Of a stretch of 64,000 nt of DNA, positions 26,416 through 35,735 are shown piece by piece. The notes under the pieces were generated by a model, which saw only the letters and a list, made by a program, of their open reading frames with translations, ran no database searches and was not told the origin of the DNA. The position numbers and the translations under genes were made by a program. The stretch is from Candidatus Gastranaerophilales bacterium (lineage in GTDB: Bacteria > Cyanobacteriota > Vampirovibrionia > Gastranaerophilales > Gastranaerophilaceae): contig CAJUKY010000010.1 of the NCBI GenBank assembly GCA_910587055.1, positions 8,377-72,376 on the forward strand. Direction: 5' to 3'. Position 1 is the stretch's first letter. Every line of letters begins with the position of its first letter.

Positions 26416-27552
26416 TTGGGAGATTTGAAAAAAGTTTTTATTATAACGGGGGAAACCTCGGGAGATAAGCATGCAAGCGGGGTTGCAAGGGAATTGTTTA
26501 CCCTTAATCCCGATATTCAAATTGAGGCTGTCGGCGGTGAAAACCTGCGCAAAATGGGTGTAAAACTTTTTTCCGATCAAAAGAAAATGGGAGCTATGGG
26601 CTTAACTCCTGCGGTTATTTTTAATCATATTCTGCTTGGAGCAAGGATTGTTAATTATTTAAAAAATGTTTTTAAGCCGGATTTGGTATTACTGGTGGAT
26701 TACGGGGCTTTTAACCTTGCAATTTCAAAACGTCTTAAAAAGGCAGGGATTAAAACTTTTTACTTTATTCCGCCTCAAATCTGGGCTTCAAGAAAGTGGC
26801 GTCTTAATACCGTAAAGAAAAATATTGATAAGGTTTTAACCATTTTTCCTTTTGAAGGCGAAATGTATGATAAGGCAGGGGTAAAAAATACATATGTCGG
26901 GCACCCTCTTATAAAAGAACTGCCGAAAAAGGAAGACAGAACAGAATTTTTCAAAAGGCACGGGCTTGATTTAAATAAAAAATTAATATCAATTTTCCCG
27001 GGGTCAAGAATATTTGAAATTAAATATCTGCTTAAAATTTTTCTTAATGCTGCAAAATTAATTGAAAAAGCACGGGATGATATTCAATTTGTTGTGTCGC
27101 ATGCAAATAATCTTGATGAAAAAGTGTTTGAATCTTTTGATTGTCCTTATAAAACAATTAAAGGGGAAAATCATGCTCTTTTATCCGCATCAGATGCTTT
27201 GATACTTGCTTCGGGTACCGTGGCGCTTGAAGCGGCTCTTTATAAAACGCCTATGATTATAGCGTACAGAGGGCCTTTATTTTTCTATCTTGTGTATTTG
27301 CTTGTAAGGTCAATTAAAAAGGCCTGTCTTGTAAATATTATAACGGGGAAAGATATTGTGCCTGAATTTTTAATGTACGATGCGGAGCCTAAAAAAATTG
27401 CAAACGAGATAATAAATATACTTGATAATGAAAAAGCAAGAATGCTTCAGTTGAGCGGGTTTGATGAAGTTGAAAAAATGCTTTCAAACAAACATTGTGT
27501 GGAAGAAGCGGCAAAAGTTATAAATAAAGAATTAGAAACAGGGGAAATATAG
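26416..27552 (+). CDS. lpxB: lipid A disaccharide synthase LpxB
   Basis: 378 residues, GT19 family. It joins lipid X and UDP-diacylglucosamine at the inner face of the membrane. Recognisable blocks are ITGETSGDKHASGVA near the N-terminus, GGENLRKMG, the IPPQIWASRKWR region and the nucleotide-binding C-terminal half (IFPGSRIFEIKYLL, ASGTVALEAALYKTP). The start is TTG 26416 with AGAGGAAC upstream. It is preceded by lpxI and followed by a phospholipid synthesis gene. Confidence 0.95.
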   Translation: MGDLKKVFIITGETSGDKHASGVARELFTLNPDIQIEAVGGENLRKMGVKLFSDQKKMGAMGLTPAVIFNHILLGARIVNYLKNVFKPDLVLLVDYGAFNLAISKRLKKAGIKTFYFIPPQIWASRKWRLNTVKKNIDKVLTIFPFEGEMYDKAGVKNTYVGHPLIKELPKKEDRTEFFKRHGLDLNKKLISIFPGSRIFEIKYLLKIFLNAAKLIEKARDDIQFVVSHANNLDEKVFESFDCPYKTIKGENHALLSASDALILASGTVALEAALYKTPMIIAYRGPLFFYLVYLLVRSIKKACLVNIITGKDIVPEFLMYDAEPKKIANEIINILDNEKARMLQLSGFDEVEKMLSNKHCVEEAAKVINKELETGEI

Positions 27553-27562
27553 GAGTAACAGG

Positions 27563-28144
27563 ATGGCAAATATTATTACACTTTCAAGGATTTTTCTGGC
27601 ATTTATTGCAATGGGGCTTTTGTTTTATGATGTAAAATTTGCTTTGTTTTCCTTGATTTTAACAATTTTTGTTATGTGGTTTGACGGTCTTGACGGGTAT
27701 ATTGCAAGAAAATTTAATGAAACATCAAAGCTTGGCGCCGTTCTTGATATTATGGGTGATAGAATAGTTGAAAACCTTTACTGGATGTGTTTTTGTGCTT
27801 TAGGATGGATAAGTGTTATTGTTCCTGTTATTGTTTTAACAAGGGGAATTATAACCGATTCTCTAAGGTCTTTAGCTCTTGCGCAAGGGTATACCGCATT
27901 TGGCGAAAAGACAATGATGCAGGGAAAAATTGCAAAATTTATCGTTGCTTCTAATTTTTCAAGGTTTACATATGCTGTCTGCAAAGCGCTTGCATTTTTA
28001 TTATTGATTGCAGGGCATCTTCAATTTAACACCGACCACAGCCTTTACATTGCAGGATTAATATGTACCGGAATTTCAGTTGTGTTCTGTGTTTTAAGAG
28101 GATTACCCGTGGTTTTGGAATCCGGAAGATTTTTAAAAGATTAG
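27563..28144 (+). CDS. CDP-alcohol phosphatidyltransferase
   Basis: 193 residues, multiple membrane helices. The signature DG-x2-AR-x8-G-x3-D-x3-D is complete in DGLDGYIARKF...GAVLDIMGDRIVE (about residues 41-72). Such enzymes make phospholipids such as phosphatidylglycerol-phosphate in the inner membrane; the exact alcohol acceptor cannot be told here (pgsA-like is likely). SD AGGAG precedes the ATG; 10 bp after lpxB. Confidence 0.88.
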   Translation: MANIITLSRIFLAFIAMGLLFYDVKFALFSLILTIFVMWFDGLDGYIARKFNETSKLGAVLDIMGDRIVENLYWMCFCALGWISVIVPVIVLTRGIITDSLRSLALAQGYTAFGEKTMMQGKIAKFIVASNFSRFTYAVCKALAFLLLIAGHLQFNTDHSLYIAGLICTGISVVFCVLRGLPVVLESGRFLKD

Positions 28145-28147
28145 TCG

Positions 28148-28648
28148 GTGCATTTAAAAAATATGCTAAACGGGGCAAGATATTTAAATATTGTTATGTT
28201 TGAGCCTGAAATTCCGCAAAATACGGGAAATGTTGCAAGGCTTTGCGCGTGCACGTCTTCCAAACTGTATCTTATAGGGCGGCTCGGATTTTCCATGAGT
28301 GATAAATATTTAAAGCGCTCGGGGCTTGATTACTGGGATAAGCTTGATATTGAACACATTATAGATTTTGAAGAATTTGAAAATATGTTTGATATAGAGC
28401 AAAACCCTTCGAAAATCCACCTTTTTACCACAAAGACTGATAAGCTGTATACGGATGTTCAATATAATGAGGGAGATTTTTTAATCTTCGGGCCCGAGAC
28501 AAGAGGGTTGCCCGAAAATATTTTAAATAAGTATAATAAAAGCTGTGTTACTATTCCTATGAATAAAGACACAAGAAGCCTTAATCTATCAAACAGCGTT
28601 GCAATAGGTGCTTATGAAGCTATAAGGCAGTTTGGCGGCATTAAATAA
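28148..28648 (+). CDS. trmL: tRNA (cytidine(34)-2'-O)-methyltransferase TrmL
   Basis: SPOUT-family enzyme that 2'-O-methylates the wobble base of tRNA-Leu isoacceptors. Visible motifs: NIVMFEPEIPQNTGNVARLCA, LIFGPETRGLP and IPMNKDTRSLNLSNSVAIGAYE (the trefoil knot and SAM site). The GTG at 28148 gives 166 residues; ATG 28163 or ATG 28199 (MFEPEIPQ) are alternatives, and none has a strong SD. Gap to the preceding gene is 3 bp. Confidence 0.9.
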   Translation: MHLKNMLNGARYLNIVMFEPEIPQNTGNVARLCACTSSKLYLIGRLGFSMSDKYLKRSGLDYWDKLDIEHIIDFEEFENMFDIEQNPSKIHLFTTKTDKLYTDVQYNEGDFLIFGPETRGLPENILNKYNKSCVTIPMNKDTRSLNLSNSVAIGAYEAIRQFGGIK

Positions 28649-28660
28649 AAGGATATCCCG

Positions 28661-29581
28661 ATGTTTTTTAAGAAAAAAGAAGTTAAAGAAATTGAAAGAA
28701 AAATTGTAAATATTGAAAAATCTTATGTGAGAGATTTATTGCCCATAAGATATCCTAATTCAAATAAAGGCACATACGGTACGGTGTTAAACATTGCAGG
28801 GTGTTTAATGTACCCCGGAGCTGCATTTTTAAGTTCAATATCAGCATTAAAATCAGGAGCGGGGCTTTGCTGTCTTGCAACAGAAAGCAATACTTTATCA
28901 ATAATAGCCTCAAATACGCCTGATATTATTTATACAAATCTTGGAACCTCCGATAAATACACAATTCCAAAAGATGCGGTTAAAAATTTAAAAGATATTT
29001 CAAAATATAAAGCGGTATCAATAGGCTGTGGCTTATCAACGGAAAGAACAACAAGAGATTTTGTTTTAAAATTCTTAAATAAAAATTTAAAATCCGATAA
29101 ACCTTTTGTAATTGATGCGGATGCAATTAATATACTTGCAAGTTCCGATAATATGCCGATTCCGGTGAATTCGGTTATTACCCCGCATCCTCTTGAATTA
29201 TCAAGAATTATGGATATGGATGTTGAAGAAATTCAGGAAGATAGAGTGAAGGCGGCTTCTTGTGCTGCGGATTATCTCGGGTGTGTGGTTCTTTTAAAGG
29301 GCAAAGATACCGTAATTACAGCACCTGAAGAAGAAAATGTTTATATTAACACAACGGGAAATTCAGCCCTTTCAAAAGGCGGAGCAGGAGATATATTAAC
29401 AGGCATGATAGCGGGGTTCCTTGCTCAGGGGCTTAAAATGCAGGAAGCCGTACATCTTGCCGTTTATCTGCACGGGCGTGCAGGCGAAATTGCTTCAAAT
29501 GCCTTAACGGAATATGGTGTATTATCATCTAATCTTATAAATTATATTCCTGCCGCAATAAAAGATTTGCAAGGGTATTAG
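28661..29581 (+). CDS. nnrD: ADP/ATP-dependent NAD(P)H-hydrate dehydratase
   Basis: 306 residues of the YjeF C-terminal (ribokinase-like) family. It repairs hydrated NAD(P)H. Motifs: YPNSNKGTYGTVLNIAG, TPHPLELSRI, LLKGKDTVI and the catalytic SKGGAGDILTG. The N-terminal epimerase domain (NnrE) present in fused versions is missing and is not seen nearby. SD AAAGGATATCC lies upstream. Last gene before the non-coding gap at 29582-29678. Confidence 0.92.
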   Translation: MFFKKKEVKEIERKIVNIEKSYVRDLLPIRYPNSNKGTYGTVLNIAGCLMYPGAAFLSSISALKSGAGLCCLATESNTLSIIASNTPDIIYTNLGTSDKYTIPKDAVKNLKDISKYKAVSIGCGLSTERTTRDFVLKFLNKNLKSDKPFVIDADAINILASSDNMPIPVNSVITPHPLELSRIMDMDVEEIQEDRVKAASCAADYLGCVVLLKGKDTVITAPEEENVYINTTGNSALSKGGAGDILTGMIAGFLAQGLKMQEAVHLAVYLHGRAGEIASNALTEYGVLSSNLINYIPAAIKDLQGY

Positions 29582-29678
29582 GCTTTTCACGGCTCAATTT
29601 AAACTTAATTTAAACGTTTTGTTAAAGTTTAAAAAAATATTTTGTTTAAATTATGTTTGAAATATAATAAAGTTGATT

Positions 29679-30254
29679 ATGGATATAATTAATTTTCAAG
29701 AATTAGAATCTACGAGCGTATGGGCGAGAAAAAACCTTAAAGATTTAGAGAATTTTAAGGTAATAAGTGCGGATGTTCAAACAATGGGGCACGGGCAGTT
29801 TGAACGCAAATGGTATTCAACCGGTAAAAACGGCGGAAATATTTATATTTCAATTGTTTTAAAACCTGATAATATCGAGCATTTGAATGAATTAACAAGG
29901 TTTACAAGCTATATCGGGGCTAAAACAATTGAAGAATACGGAATTAAGGCACAGTTTAAATTTCCTAACGATATTTTAATAAACGGTAAAAAAATAGCAG
30001 GAATTCTTGCGGAATCTGTTTTTATAGGAAATGAATTTAAGGGTGTAATTGTCGGAATCGGAATTAATTTAAATTTAAATAAAGAAGATATCCAAAACAT
30101 TGATATTCCCGCAACATCTGTTTTTCTTGAAACGGGAAAAAATGTTAAAAGAAATGAATTTTTAGAAAAACTTCTTAATAATTTTAAAAAAGAATATGAT
30201 GATTTTCTTGAAAACGGTATGAATGCCGAGGCTCAAGAATTGTTAAAAGTTTAA
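29679..30254 (+). CDS. birA: biotin-[biotin carboxyl carrier] ligase
   Basis: 191 residues (ATG 29679; an upstream TTG is possible). Catalytic ligase domain without the N-terminal repressor HTH: ADVQTMGHGQFERKWYS (variant of the usual GRGR loop), ISIVLKP, FKFPNDILINGKKIAGILAE and IVGIGINLNLN. It transfers biotin to carrier lysines. The next gene, 35 bp on, encodes a biotinyl-domain decarboxylase subunit, its obvious target. A TATAAT (29663-29668) lies 10 nt before the ATG. Confidence 0.93.
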   Translation: MDIINFQELESTSVWARKNLKDLENFKVISADVQTMGHGQFERKWYSTGKNGGNIYISIVLKPDNIEHLNELTRFTSYIGAKTIEEYGIKAQFKFPNDILINGKKIAGILAESVFIGNEFKGVIVGIGINLNLNKEDIQNIDIPATSVFLETGKNVKRNEFLEKLLNNFKKEYDDFLENGMNAEAQELLKV

Positions 30255-30289
30255 TTTTAGTAGTGTGATACAAAAAAGAGGATAAAAAA

Positions 30290-32080
30290 ATGGCAAAAAA
30301 ACAAATTAAAGTTATGGATACCTCGTTCAGGGACGGTTTTCAATCCGTTTACGGAGCAAGGGTTTTCACTAAAGATTTTTTACCCGCTCTTGAATCTGCC
30401 GTTGCTGCAGGTTTAAAACACTTTGAAGTAGGCGGCGGCGCAAGATTTCAATCTCCGATTTTCTATTGTAATGAAAATGCTTTCGATATGATGGATACAA
30501 TCAGAAAAACCGTAGGCCCCGATATTAATCTTCAAACGTTAGCAAGAGGCGTAAACGTTGTAGGGCTTGATTCTCAGCCAAGAGATATTATAAATTTGCA
30601 TGCTAAAATGTTCAAAAAACACGGCATGACAACAATCAGAAACTTTGATGCTTTAAACGATGTTAATAACCTTATTTATTCAGGGCAATGTATTAAAGAT
30701 AACGGCTTAAAACATGAAGTAACAATTACTATGATGGAGCTTCCGATAGGCTGTACAGGCGCTCATGACGTTGCTTTTTATGAAAGAGTTTTAAGAAGCA
30801 TACTTGACGCGGGTATTCCTTTTGACAGCCTTGCTTTTAAAGATGCTTCAGGAACCTCCGCTCCAAGAAAAGTTTATGAAACAATTAAAAGAACAAGAGA
30901 AATTTTAGGCCCTGATATGCATATCAGATTCCACAGCCATGAAACTGCAGGAACAGGCTTAGCTGCTTATATGGCAGCTCTTGACGGCGGCGCTGACGGC
31001 ATTGACCTTTCTATGAAGCCCGTTTCAGGCGGCACGGCTCAGCCCGATATTGTTTCTATGTGGCATGCTCTTAAGGGCAGTGAATATGACCTTGGCATTG
31101 ATGTAGAAAAGATTTTGGAAACGGAAGAAATCTTCAAAGAAGCAATGAAAGACTATTTCCTTCCTCCTGAAGCAATGGCAGTTAACCCTGTAATTATCTC
31201 ATCTCCTCTGCCGGGCGGTGCTTTAACTGCTAACACTCAAATGATGAGAGATAACGGCACAATGGATAAATTCCCCGAAGTGGTTGCCGCTATGAAAGAA
31301 GTTGTTGAAAAAGGCGGTTTTGCAACAAGTGTTACCCCTGTTTCACAATTCTATTTCCAGCAGGCTTATTCAAACGTTATGTTCGGTAAATGGAATAAAA
31401 TTACAGAAGGCTACGGTAAAATGGTTCTTGGCTATTTCGGTAAAACTCCGTGCGAACCTGATAGCGAGCTTGTTAAAATGGCATCAGAACAGCTTGGTTT
31501 GCAGCCTACAACAGAATTGGTTGTAGACCTTAATGATAAAGATCCGAATAAAGGTATTGAAGCTGCCCGCAAGATGCTTAAAGAAGCCAATCTTGAAGAA
31601 ACCGAAGAAAATATCTTTATTGCGGCAGCATGTAAAGAAAAAGGTATTATGTTCCTTCAAGGCAAAGGCCAAATCGGTGTTAGAAAAAATGCTGATGTTA
31701 AACAATGCTCTGTTGCAGGTGAAAAACCCGAAGGGTATACGGTTTCTGTTAACAATAAAAAATATTCCGTTAGAATTGAAGGTGAAAAAGCCGTTGTTAA
31801 CGGTAAAACCTATGATATCAGTGTTAAAGAAGGTATTGAAGCTAAAGCAGGTGTTTCAAATTCAGATGCTACACCTATTAAAGCCGCACTTCCCGGTGCT
31901 GTTCTTAAAATTAACGTAGCCGAAGGCGATTCAATTGAAGAAGGCGATGTACTTCTGGTTCTTGAAGCTATGAAAATGGAAACAGAAATTAAATCTCCAA
32001 AATCAGGAACTGTTGCTTCAATTGAAGTAAGTGTCGGCGATCAGGTTAAAAACGGCCAGACTATGGTAACATTAGGTTAA
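30290..32080 (+). CDS. oadA: biotin-dependent carboxyltransferase, oxaloacetate decarboxylase alpha type
   Basis: 596 residues: carboxyltransferase TIM barrel (about 5-290) with DTSFRDGFQS, the metal-binding HSHETAGTG and the FKDASG motif; conserved PYC/OADA domain (to about 460); C-terminal biotinyl domain with EAMKMET (last 70 residues). It should move CO2 from a 2-oxo acid to biotin, for the beta subunit to release while pumping Na+. The usual RDAHQS motif reads RDGFQS here, so the substrate may differ from oxaloacetate. SD AAGAGG lies upstream; the beta-subunit gene follows by 12 bp. Confidence 0.87.
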   Translation: MAKKQIKVMDTSFRDGFQSVYGARVFTKDFLPALESAVAAGLKHFEVGGGARFQSPIFYCNENAFDMMDTIRKTVGPDINLQTLARGVNVVGLDSQPRDIINLHAKMFKKHGMTTIRNFDALNDVNNLIYSGQCIKDNGLKHEVTITMMELPIGCTGAHDVAFYERVLRSILDAGIPFDSLAFKDASGTSAPRKVYETIKRTREILGPDMHIRFHSHETAGTGLAAYMAALDGGADGIDLSMKPVSGGTAQPDIVSMWHALKGSEYDLGIDVEKILETEEIFKEAMKDYFLPPEAMAVNPVIISSPLPGGALTANTQMMRDNGTMDKFPEVVAAMKEVVEKGGFATSVTPVSQFYFQQAYSNVMFGKWNKITEGYGKMVLGYFGKTPCEPDSELVKMASEQLGLQPTTELVVDLNDKDPNKGIEAARKMLKEANLEETEENIFIAAACKEKGIMFLQGKGQIGVRKNADVKQCSVAGEKPEGYTVSVNNKKYSVRIEGEKAVVNGKTYDISVKEGIEAKAGVSNSDATPIKAALPGAVLKINVAEGDSIEEGDVLLVLEAMKMETEIKSPKSGTVASIEVSVGDQVKNGQTMVTLG

Positions 32081-32092
32081 GGAGGCAAATAA

Positions 32093-33265
32093 ATGAATAT
32101 TGCAGAAAGTTTACAAAGCCTCTATCAATCAACAGGTATAGCAAATATGATTTTGCCCCCGAATCCTGATTTACAGGGTGCAGAGCAGATTTTATATCAA
32201 TTCGGCTCTCCAATAATGATTCTTGTTTGCTTGTTCCTTCTATGGCTTGGTATTAAGAAACAATTTGAGCCGCTTTTGCTTGTTCCTATTGCATTCGGCG
32301 GTTTATTATCAAATATTCCGCTTGCAGGAATTGCAGAACCTACAGGTTTTTTGGGAATAATTTATGAAGCAGGTATCCATCAGGGTATTTTCCCGCTTAT
32401 TATCTTTATGGGTGTAGGTGCTATGACGGATTTCGGCCCGCTTCTTGCTAATCCTAAAACCGCATTATTGGGCGGTGCTGCCCAGTTTGGTATTTTTGGT
32501 GCATTATTGCTTGCGCTTTGCGTATTTGGTTTTACAATGCCGCAGGCAGCATCAATCGGTATCATAGGTGGTGCGGACGGTCCTACATCAATTTATGTAA
32601 CCTCAAAACTTGCTCCTGAATTATTAGGTGCAATTGCGGTTGCCGCTTATTCATATATGGCGCTTGTTCCTGTTATTCAACCGCCTATTATGAAATTATT
32701 AACAACAAAAGCTGAACGCCAGATTGAGATGGTTCAATTAAGAGAGGTTTCTCAAAGAGAAAAAATTGTATTCCCTCTTCTTGTTTTAGGGCTTTGTATT
32801 TTGTTGCTGCCCGATGCATGTCCTCTTATCGGTGCTTTAGCATTCGGTAACTTATGTAAAGAATCAGGCGTTGTTGAGAGATTATCTAAAACTTTGCAGA
32901 ACGAACTTATCAATATTGTTACAATATTCTTAGGTTTATCTGTCGGATCAAAGCTTTCAGCTTCTCAATTCTTAACAATTCAAACACTGTTTATCCTTAT
33001 TCTTGGTATTGTGGCATTTGGTCTTGCTACCGCAATGGGTGTTATATTCGGTAAGATTATGAATAAATTCTCTAAAACCCCGATTAACCCTCTTATCGGT
33101 GCGGCCGGTGTTTCAGCTGTTCCTATGGCTGCAAGGGTTGTTAACAAGGTTGGTCTTGAATACAATCAGAACAATTACCTTTTAATGCATGCAATGGGGC
33201 CGAATGTTTCAGGTGTAATCGGTTCAGCGGTTGCTGCAGGTGTATTACTGGCACTTTGTCATTAA
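32093..33265 (+). CDS. oadB: Na+-translocating decarboxylase beta subunit
   Basis: 390 residues, a very hydrophobic protein of the OadB/GcdB/MmdB family (about nine to eleven helices) with the signature GIIGGADGPTSIYVTSKLAP and the second repeat GAAGVSAVPMAARV. It decarboxylates carboxybiotin and exports Na+. Its partner lies 12 bp upstream; a gamma (OadG) subunit is not evident beside them. SD AAGGAGGC precedes the ATG; a strong terminator follows. Confidence 0.95.
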   Translation: MNIAESLQSLYQSTGIANMILPPNPDLQGAEQILYQFGSPIMILVCLFLLWLGIKKQFEPLLLVPIAFGGLLSNIPLAGIAEPTGFLGIIYEAGIHQGIFPLIIFMGVGAMTDFGPLLANPKTALLGGAAQFGIFGALLLALCVFGFTMPQAASIGIIGGADGPTSIYVTSKLAPELLGAIAVAAYSYMALVPVIQPPIMKLLTTKAERQIEMVQLREVSQREKIVFPLLVLGLCILLLPDACPLIGALAFGNLCKESGVVERLSKTLQNELINIVTIFLGLSVGSKLSASQFLTIQTLFILILGIVAFGLATAMGVIFGKIMNKFSKTPINPLIGAAGVSAVPMAARVVNKVGLEYNQNNYLLMHAMGPNVSGVIGSAVAAGVLLALCH

Positions 33266-33287
33266 TATTGCTTGAATAATATATTTT

Positions 33288-33322
33288 AAAATGCGGGAAG
33301 ATATATTTCTCCCGCATTTTTT
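33288..33322 (+). terminator. terminator of the decarboxylase operon
   Basis: AAAATGCGGGA and TCCCGCATTTT form an 11-bp perfect stem around an 11-nt loop, followed by TT. Symmetry would also allow activity on the other strand. Confidence 0.88.
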
Positions 33323-33371
33323 ATGCAAATGATATCCCGCAATTTTTTATGTTTATTTGTTTTATTGCTGT

Positions 33372-34166
33372 ATGATTAAACTTCCTTTGCAAAATGTAAA
33401 TATTGGTTTTACGGGAGTTAAAATTCCAAAAATTCATCCTTCATCTATAGTGCCGAAAATAACGGAAAAACTGCCTGCAGATATATTTGTAAAACAGCAA
33501 AGTGTACCGCAAAGCCTTATTGAAGACGGTATTTCGGAAAAAACTTTCAATAAAGCGAAAAAATTTGTTATGAAATCCGTTAAGAATTTATATCCTAAGG
33601 AAAGCATGGTTATTATAAATAACGGCAGGATAGAGGATATGGCAGTATGCGGCGCATATTCCGGTTCAATGTCTATGAAATCGCAAAAACTCTCAAATTC
33701 TCCGCATAATAATGTTGTACTGATACACAGCCATCCGAAAACCGGCGGCAATGCAACATGCCCGCCATCCATCGGCGATTGGGAAACCCTTAATAAGTAT
33801 CCCGGTATGAAGAGTATGTACGTTATAAGTGCAGATGGCGAATATGCAATATTAAGGAAAATTAACAGAACAGGATTATCTGCCACAGAAGCAGATAAAG
33901 CAATGGGCAGATTTATGCTCGGGTATATTGAATATTTAAAGAAAATGGATATGCCCGCCACAAGAGAATGTGTTAACCTTTTTGAATACGGTTCCGATAT
34001 TGTATCATACGGCACAAATCCTTATAGTGTTTCAAGACGCCTTGACGAGCTGGTTAATAATATTGACCATGCCGGTCTGACAATAGAATATGTTGATAAT
34101 TTCTGGAAAAAATTCGGAGATAAATTAAATGTGACCTATGAATCAAATTTAAACAGGCTCGGATAA
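33372..34166 (+). CDS. hypothetical protein with JAMM-like HSHP...PS..D motif
   Basis: 264 residues from ATG 33372 (MIKLPLQNVNIGFTG); a TTG 15 bp upstream is an alternative. The segment VLIHSHPKTGGNATCPPSIGDW (about 118-139) resembles the metal-binding H-x-H-P...P-S-x-x-D of JAB1/MPN (JAMM) metallopeptidases. The N-terminal tag NIGFTG recurs, in variants, in other unknown proteins of this genome. No signal peptide. A metallo-isopeptidase activity is inference from the motif only. Confidence 0.6.
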   Translation: MIKLPLQNVNIGFTGVKIPKIHPSSIVPKITEKLPADIFVKQQSVPQSLIEDGISEKTFNKAKKFVMKSVKNLYPKESMVIINNGRIEDMAVCGAYSGSMSMKSQKLSNSPHNNVVLIHSHPKTGGNATCPPSIGDWETLNKYPGMKSMYVISADGEYAILRKINRTGLSATEADKAMGRFMLGYIEYLKKMDMPATRECVNLFEYGSDIVSYGTNPYSVSRRLDELVNNIDHAGLTIEYVDNFWKKFGDKLNVTYESNLNRLG

Positions 34167-34198
34167 TATTTATGCTAAAATTATTTTAAGGATATTAT

Positions 34199-34278
34199 GT
34201 GCCTGTAGCTCAGCCGGCATGTTAAATATTTTACGCAAGTAAAATTTTAACGAAAATAAGTATTATGTCTATCCGGCT
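34199..34278 (+). pseudogene. truncated tRNA-Arg 5' fragment with hairpin
   Basis: GTGCCTGTAGCTCAGCCGG (34199-34217) is identical to the first 19 nt of the intact tRNA-Arg 107 bp downstream. A hairpin follows (GTTAAATATTTTAC 34221-34234 with GTAAAATTTTAAC 34239-34251), then an 11-nt inverted copy of tRNA sequence (TCTATCCGGCT, 34268-34278). It cannot fold as a tRNA. Confidence 0.7.
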
Positions 34279-34305
34279 TACGGGTATAAAATTAAATAAT
34301 TATGT

Positions 34306-34379
34306 GTGCCTGTAGCTCAGCCGGATAGAGTGTTGGTCTCCGAAGCCGAAGGTCGCGCGTTCGAATCGCGTCAGGCACA
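34306..34379 (+). tRNA. tRNA-Arg (anticodon CCG)
   Basis: 74-nt cloverleaf: acceptor GTGCCTG/CAGGCAC, anticodon loop CTCCGAA with CCG at 34340-34342, T-arm GCGCG-TTCGAAT-CGCGT. CCA is not encoded. A 5' fragment of the same gene lies upstream. Confidence 0.95.
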
Positions 34380-34406
34380 TTTTAAAATATACGGAGGATA
34401 AAGGTT

Positions 34407-35624
34407 TTGGAAATTTTAGCTGTAATTTTGGCTTTTGCAATCGGTTTTTTACTTGCTTTTATTTTGTTAAAAAACAAAAATACGAAGCTTGAAATTGAAA
34501 ATGCCAAACTGGGGGAAAAAATTAATTCCATCCTTCAAAACAATAAAGAAAAGGAAAACTATTGCGATATTATAAAGCAAGAGTTTGTAAATCTTGCAAA
34601 TCAGGCGATTTTAGAGAAAAACAGGGTGCTTGAAGAAAGCAATCAAAAAAATCTTCAAAATACACTTTTGCCTTTGAAAGAAAAAATTAAAGAATTTCAA
34701 ACTAAAATTGAAGAATATAATATTACGGGGATAAAAAATACACAAAGCTTAAAAGAACAAATCGAATATCTTTCCGCTCAAAATAAAATGATAACAAATA
34801 AAACAGAAGAGCTTGCAAATGCATTAAGTGCGAACTCTAAATTCAGAGGTTCATTCGGGGAAATGATTCTGGAGAGGCTTTTAAAAGTTTCAGGGCTTAT
34901 TGATAAAAATGAAGATGCAATTAAGGGAAATTATATACTGCAGGGCGGGTTTAAAAGTCTTGATAATTCGGGAGGAAACAGAATTATGCCCGATGCCGTA
35001 ATTTATCTTGGCGAAGGGGATAAAAATATAATAGTGGATTCCAAGGCGCCGATTTCAGGGTATCTTGATTATACAAATGCTAAAGATGATGATGAAGCAA
35101 ATAACTGCATTAAAAAGTTCTATTCAAATACGCTTGACAGAATAAAAGAGCTTGAAAATAAATATACAAATCTTGAAGGGTTAAATACGCCTGATTTTAC
35201 GCTTTTATTTATACCGTTTGAAGCCTGTATGGGGCTTATATATGCAAATAACACACTTGTTGAAGAGGCTAATAAGAGAAATATAATAATTACAGGCCCT
35301 TCAACCCTTCTTGCAACATTAAGGATGATAAATAATATCTGGATGAATAAAAATCAAAATGACAACATTAAAAGTATTTTAAAAACAGGCGAAGGGATTT
35401 ATGCAAAATGCCAGACGCTTATAGGCAAGCTTGAAGGGCTTTCATCCAACTTTGAAACATTAAGAAAAGGGTTTGACGGAGTGTTTACTTCTCTTAAAGG
35501 CAGAGGCGGGCTGTTCGGGCAGATTGAAAAATTCAGAGAGCTTGGTTTTAATCCTGTTAATCCTATTGATGAAAAATATTTAACGGAAAACGAACCTGCG
35601 GTTTTAGCGGCTGAAGATAAGTAG
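34407..35624 (+). CDS. rmuC: DNA recombination protein RmuC
   Basis: 405 residues: an N-terminal membrane helix (about 2-22), a long coiled coil (about 25-135) and the RmuC nuclease-like domain (about 140-370) with RGSFGEMILERLL, MPDAVIYLGEGDKNIIVDSKAP and FTLLFIPFEA. RmuC limits recombination between short inverted repeats in E. coli. Start is TTG 34407 with GGAGG upstream. It follows tRNA-Arg by 27 bp. Confidence 0.93.
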   Translation: MEILAVILAFAIGFLLAFILLKNKNTKLEIENAKLGEKINSILQNNKEKENYCDIIKQEFVNLANQAILEKNRVLEESNQKNLQNTLLPLKEKIKEFQTKIEEYNITGIKNTQSLKEQIEYLSAQNKMITNKTEELANALSANSKFRGSFGEMILERLLKVSGLIDKNEDAIKGNYILQGGFKSLDNSGGNRIMPDAVIYLGEGDKNIIVDSKAPISGYLDYTNAKDDDEANNCIKKFYSNTLDRIKELENKYTNLEGLNTPDFTLLFIPFEACMGLIYANNTLVEEANKRNIIITGPSTLLATLRMINNIWMNKNQNDNIKSILKTGEGIYAKCQTLIGKLEGLSSNFETLRKGFDGVFTSLKGRGGLFGQIEKFRELGFNPVNPIDEKYLTENEPAVLAAEDK

Positions 35625-35735
35625 AATACAATCGGGCATGGAATATTTTATTTATTTTTTAGAGAATAAAATATTTATGGTTGGAAGCTCCCAAACGGCG
35701 TAGGTTTTGCAGTATGTAAAGAATTGTAAAAATAG

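Noticed and set aside
34199..34217. Second functional tRNA-Arg
   Set aside because: Only the first 19 nt are present; anticodon, T-arm and 3' acceptor strand are missing.
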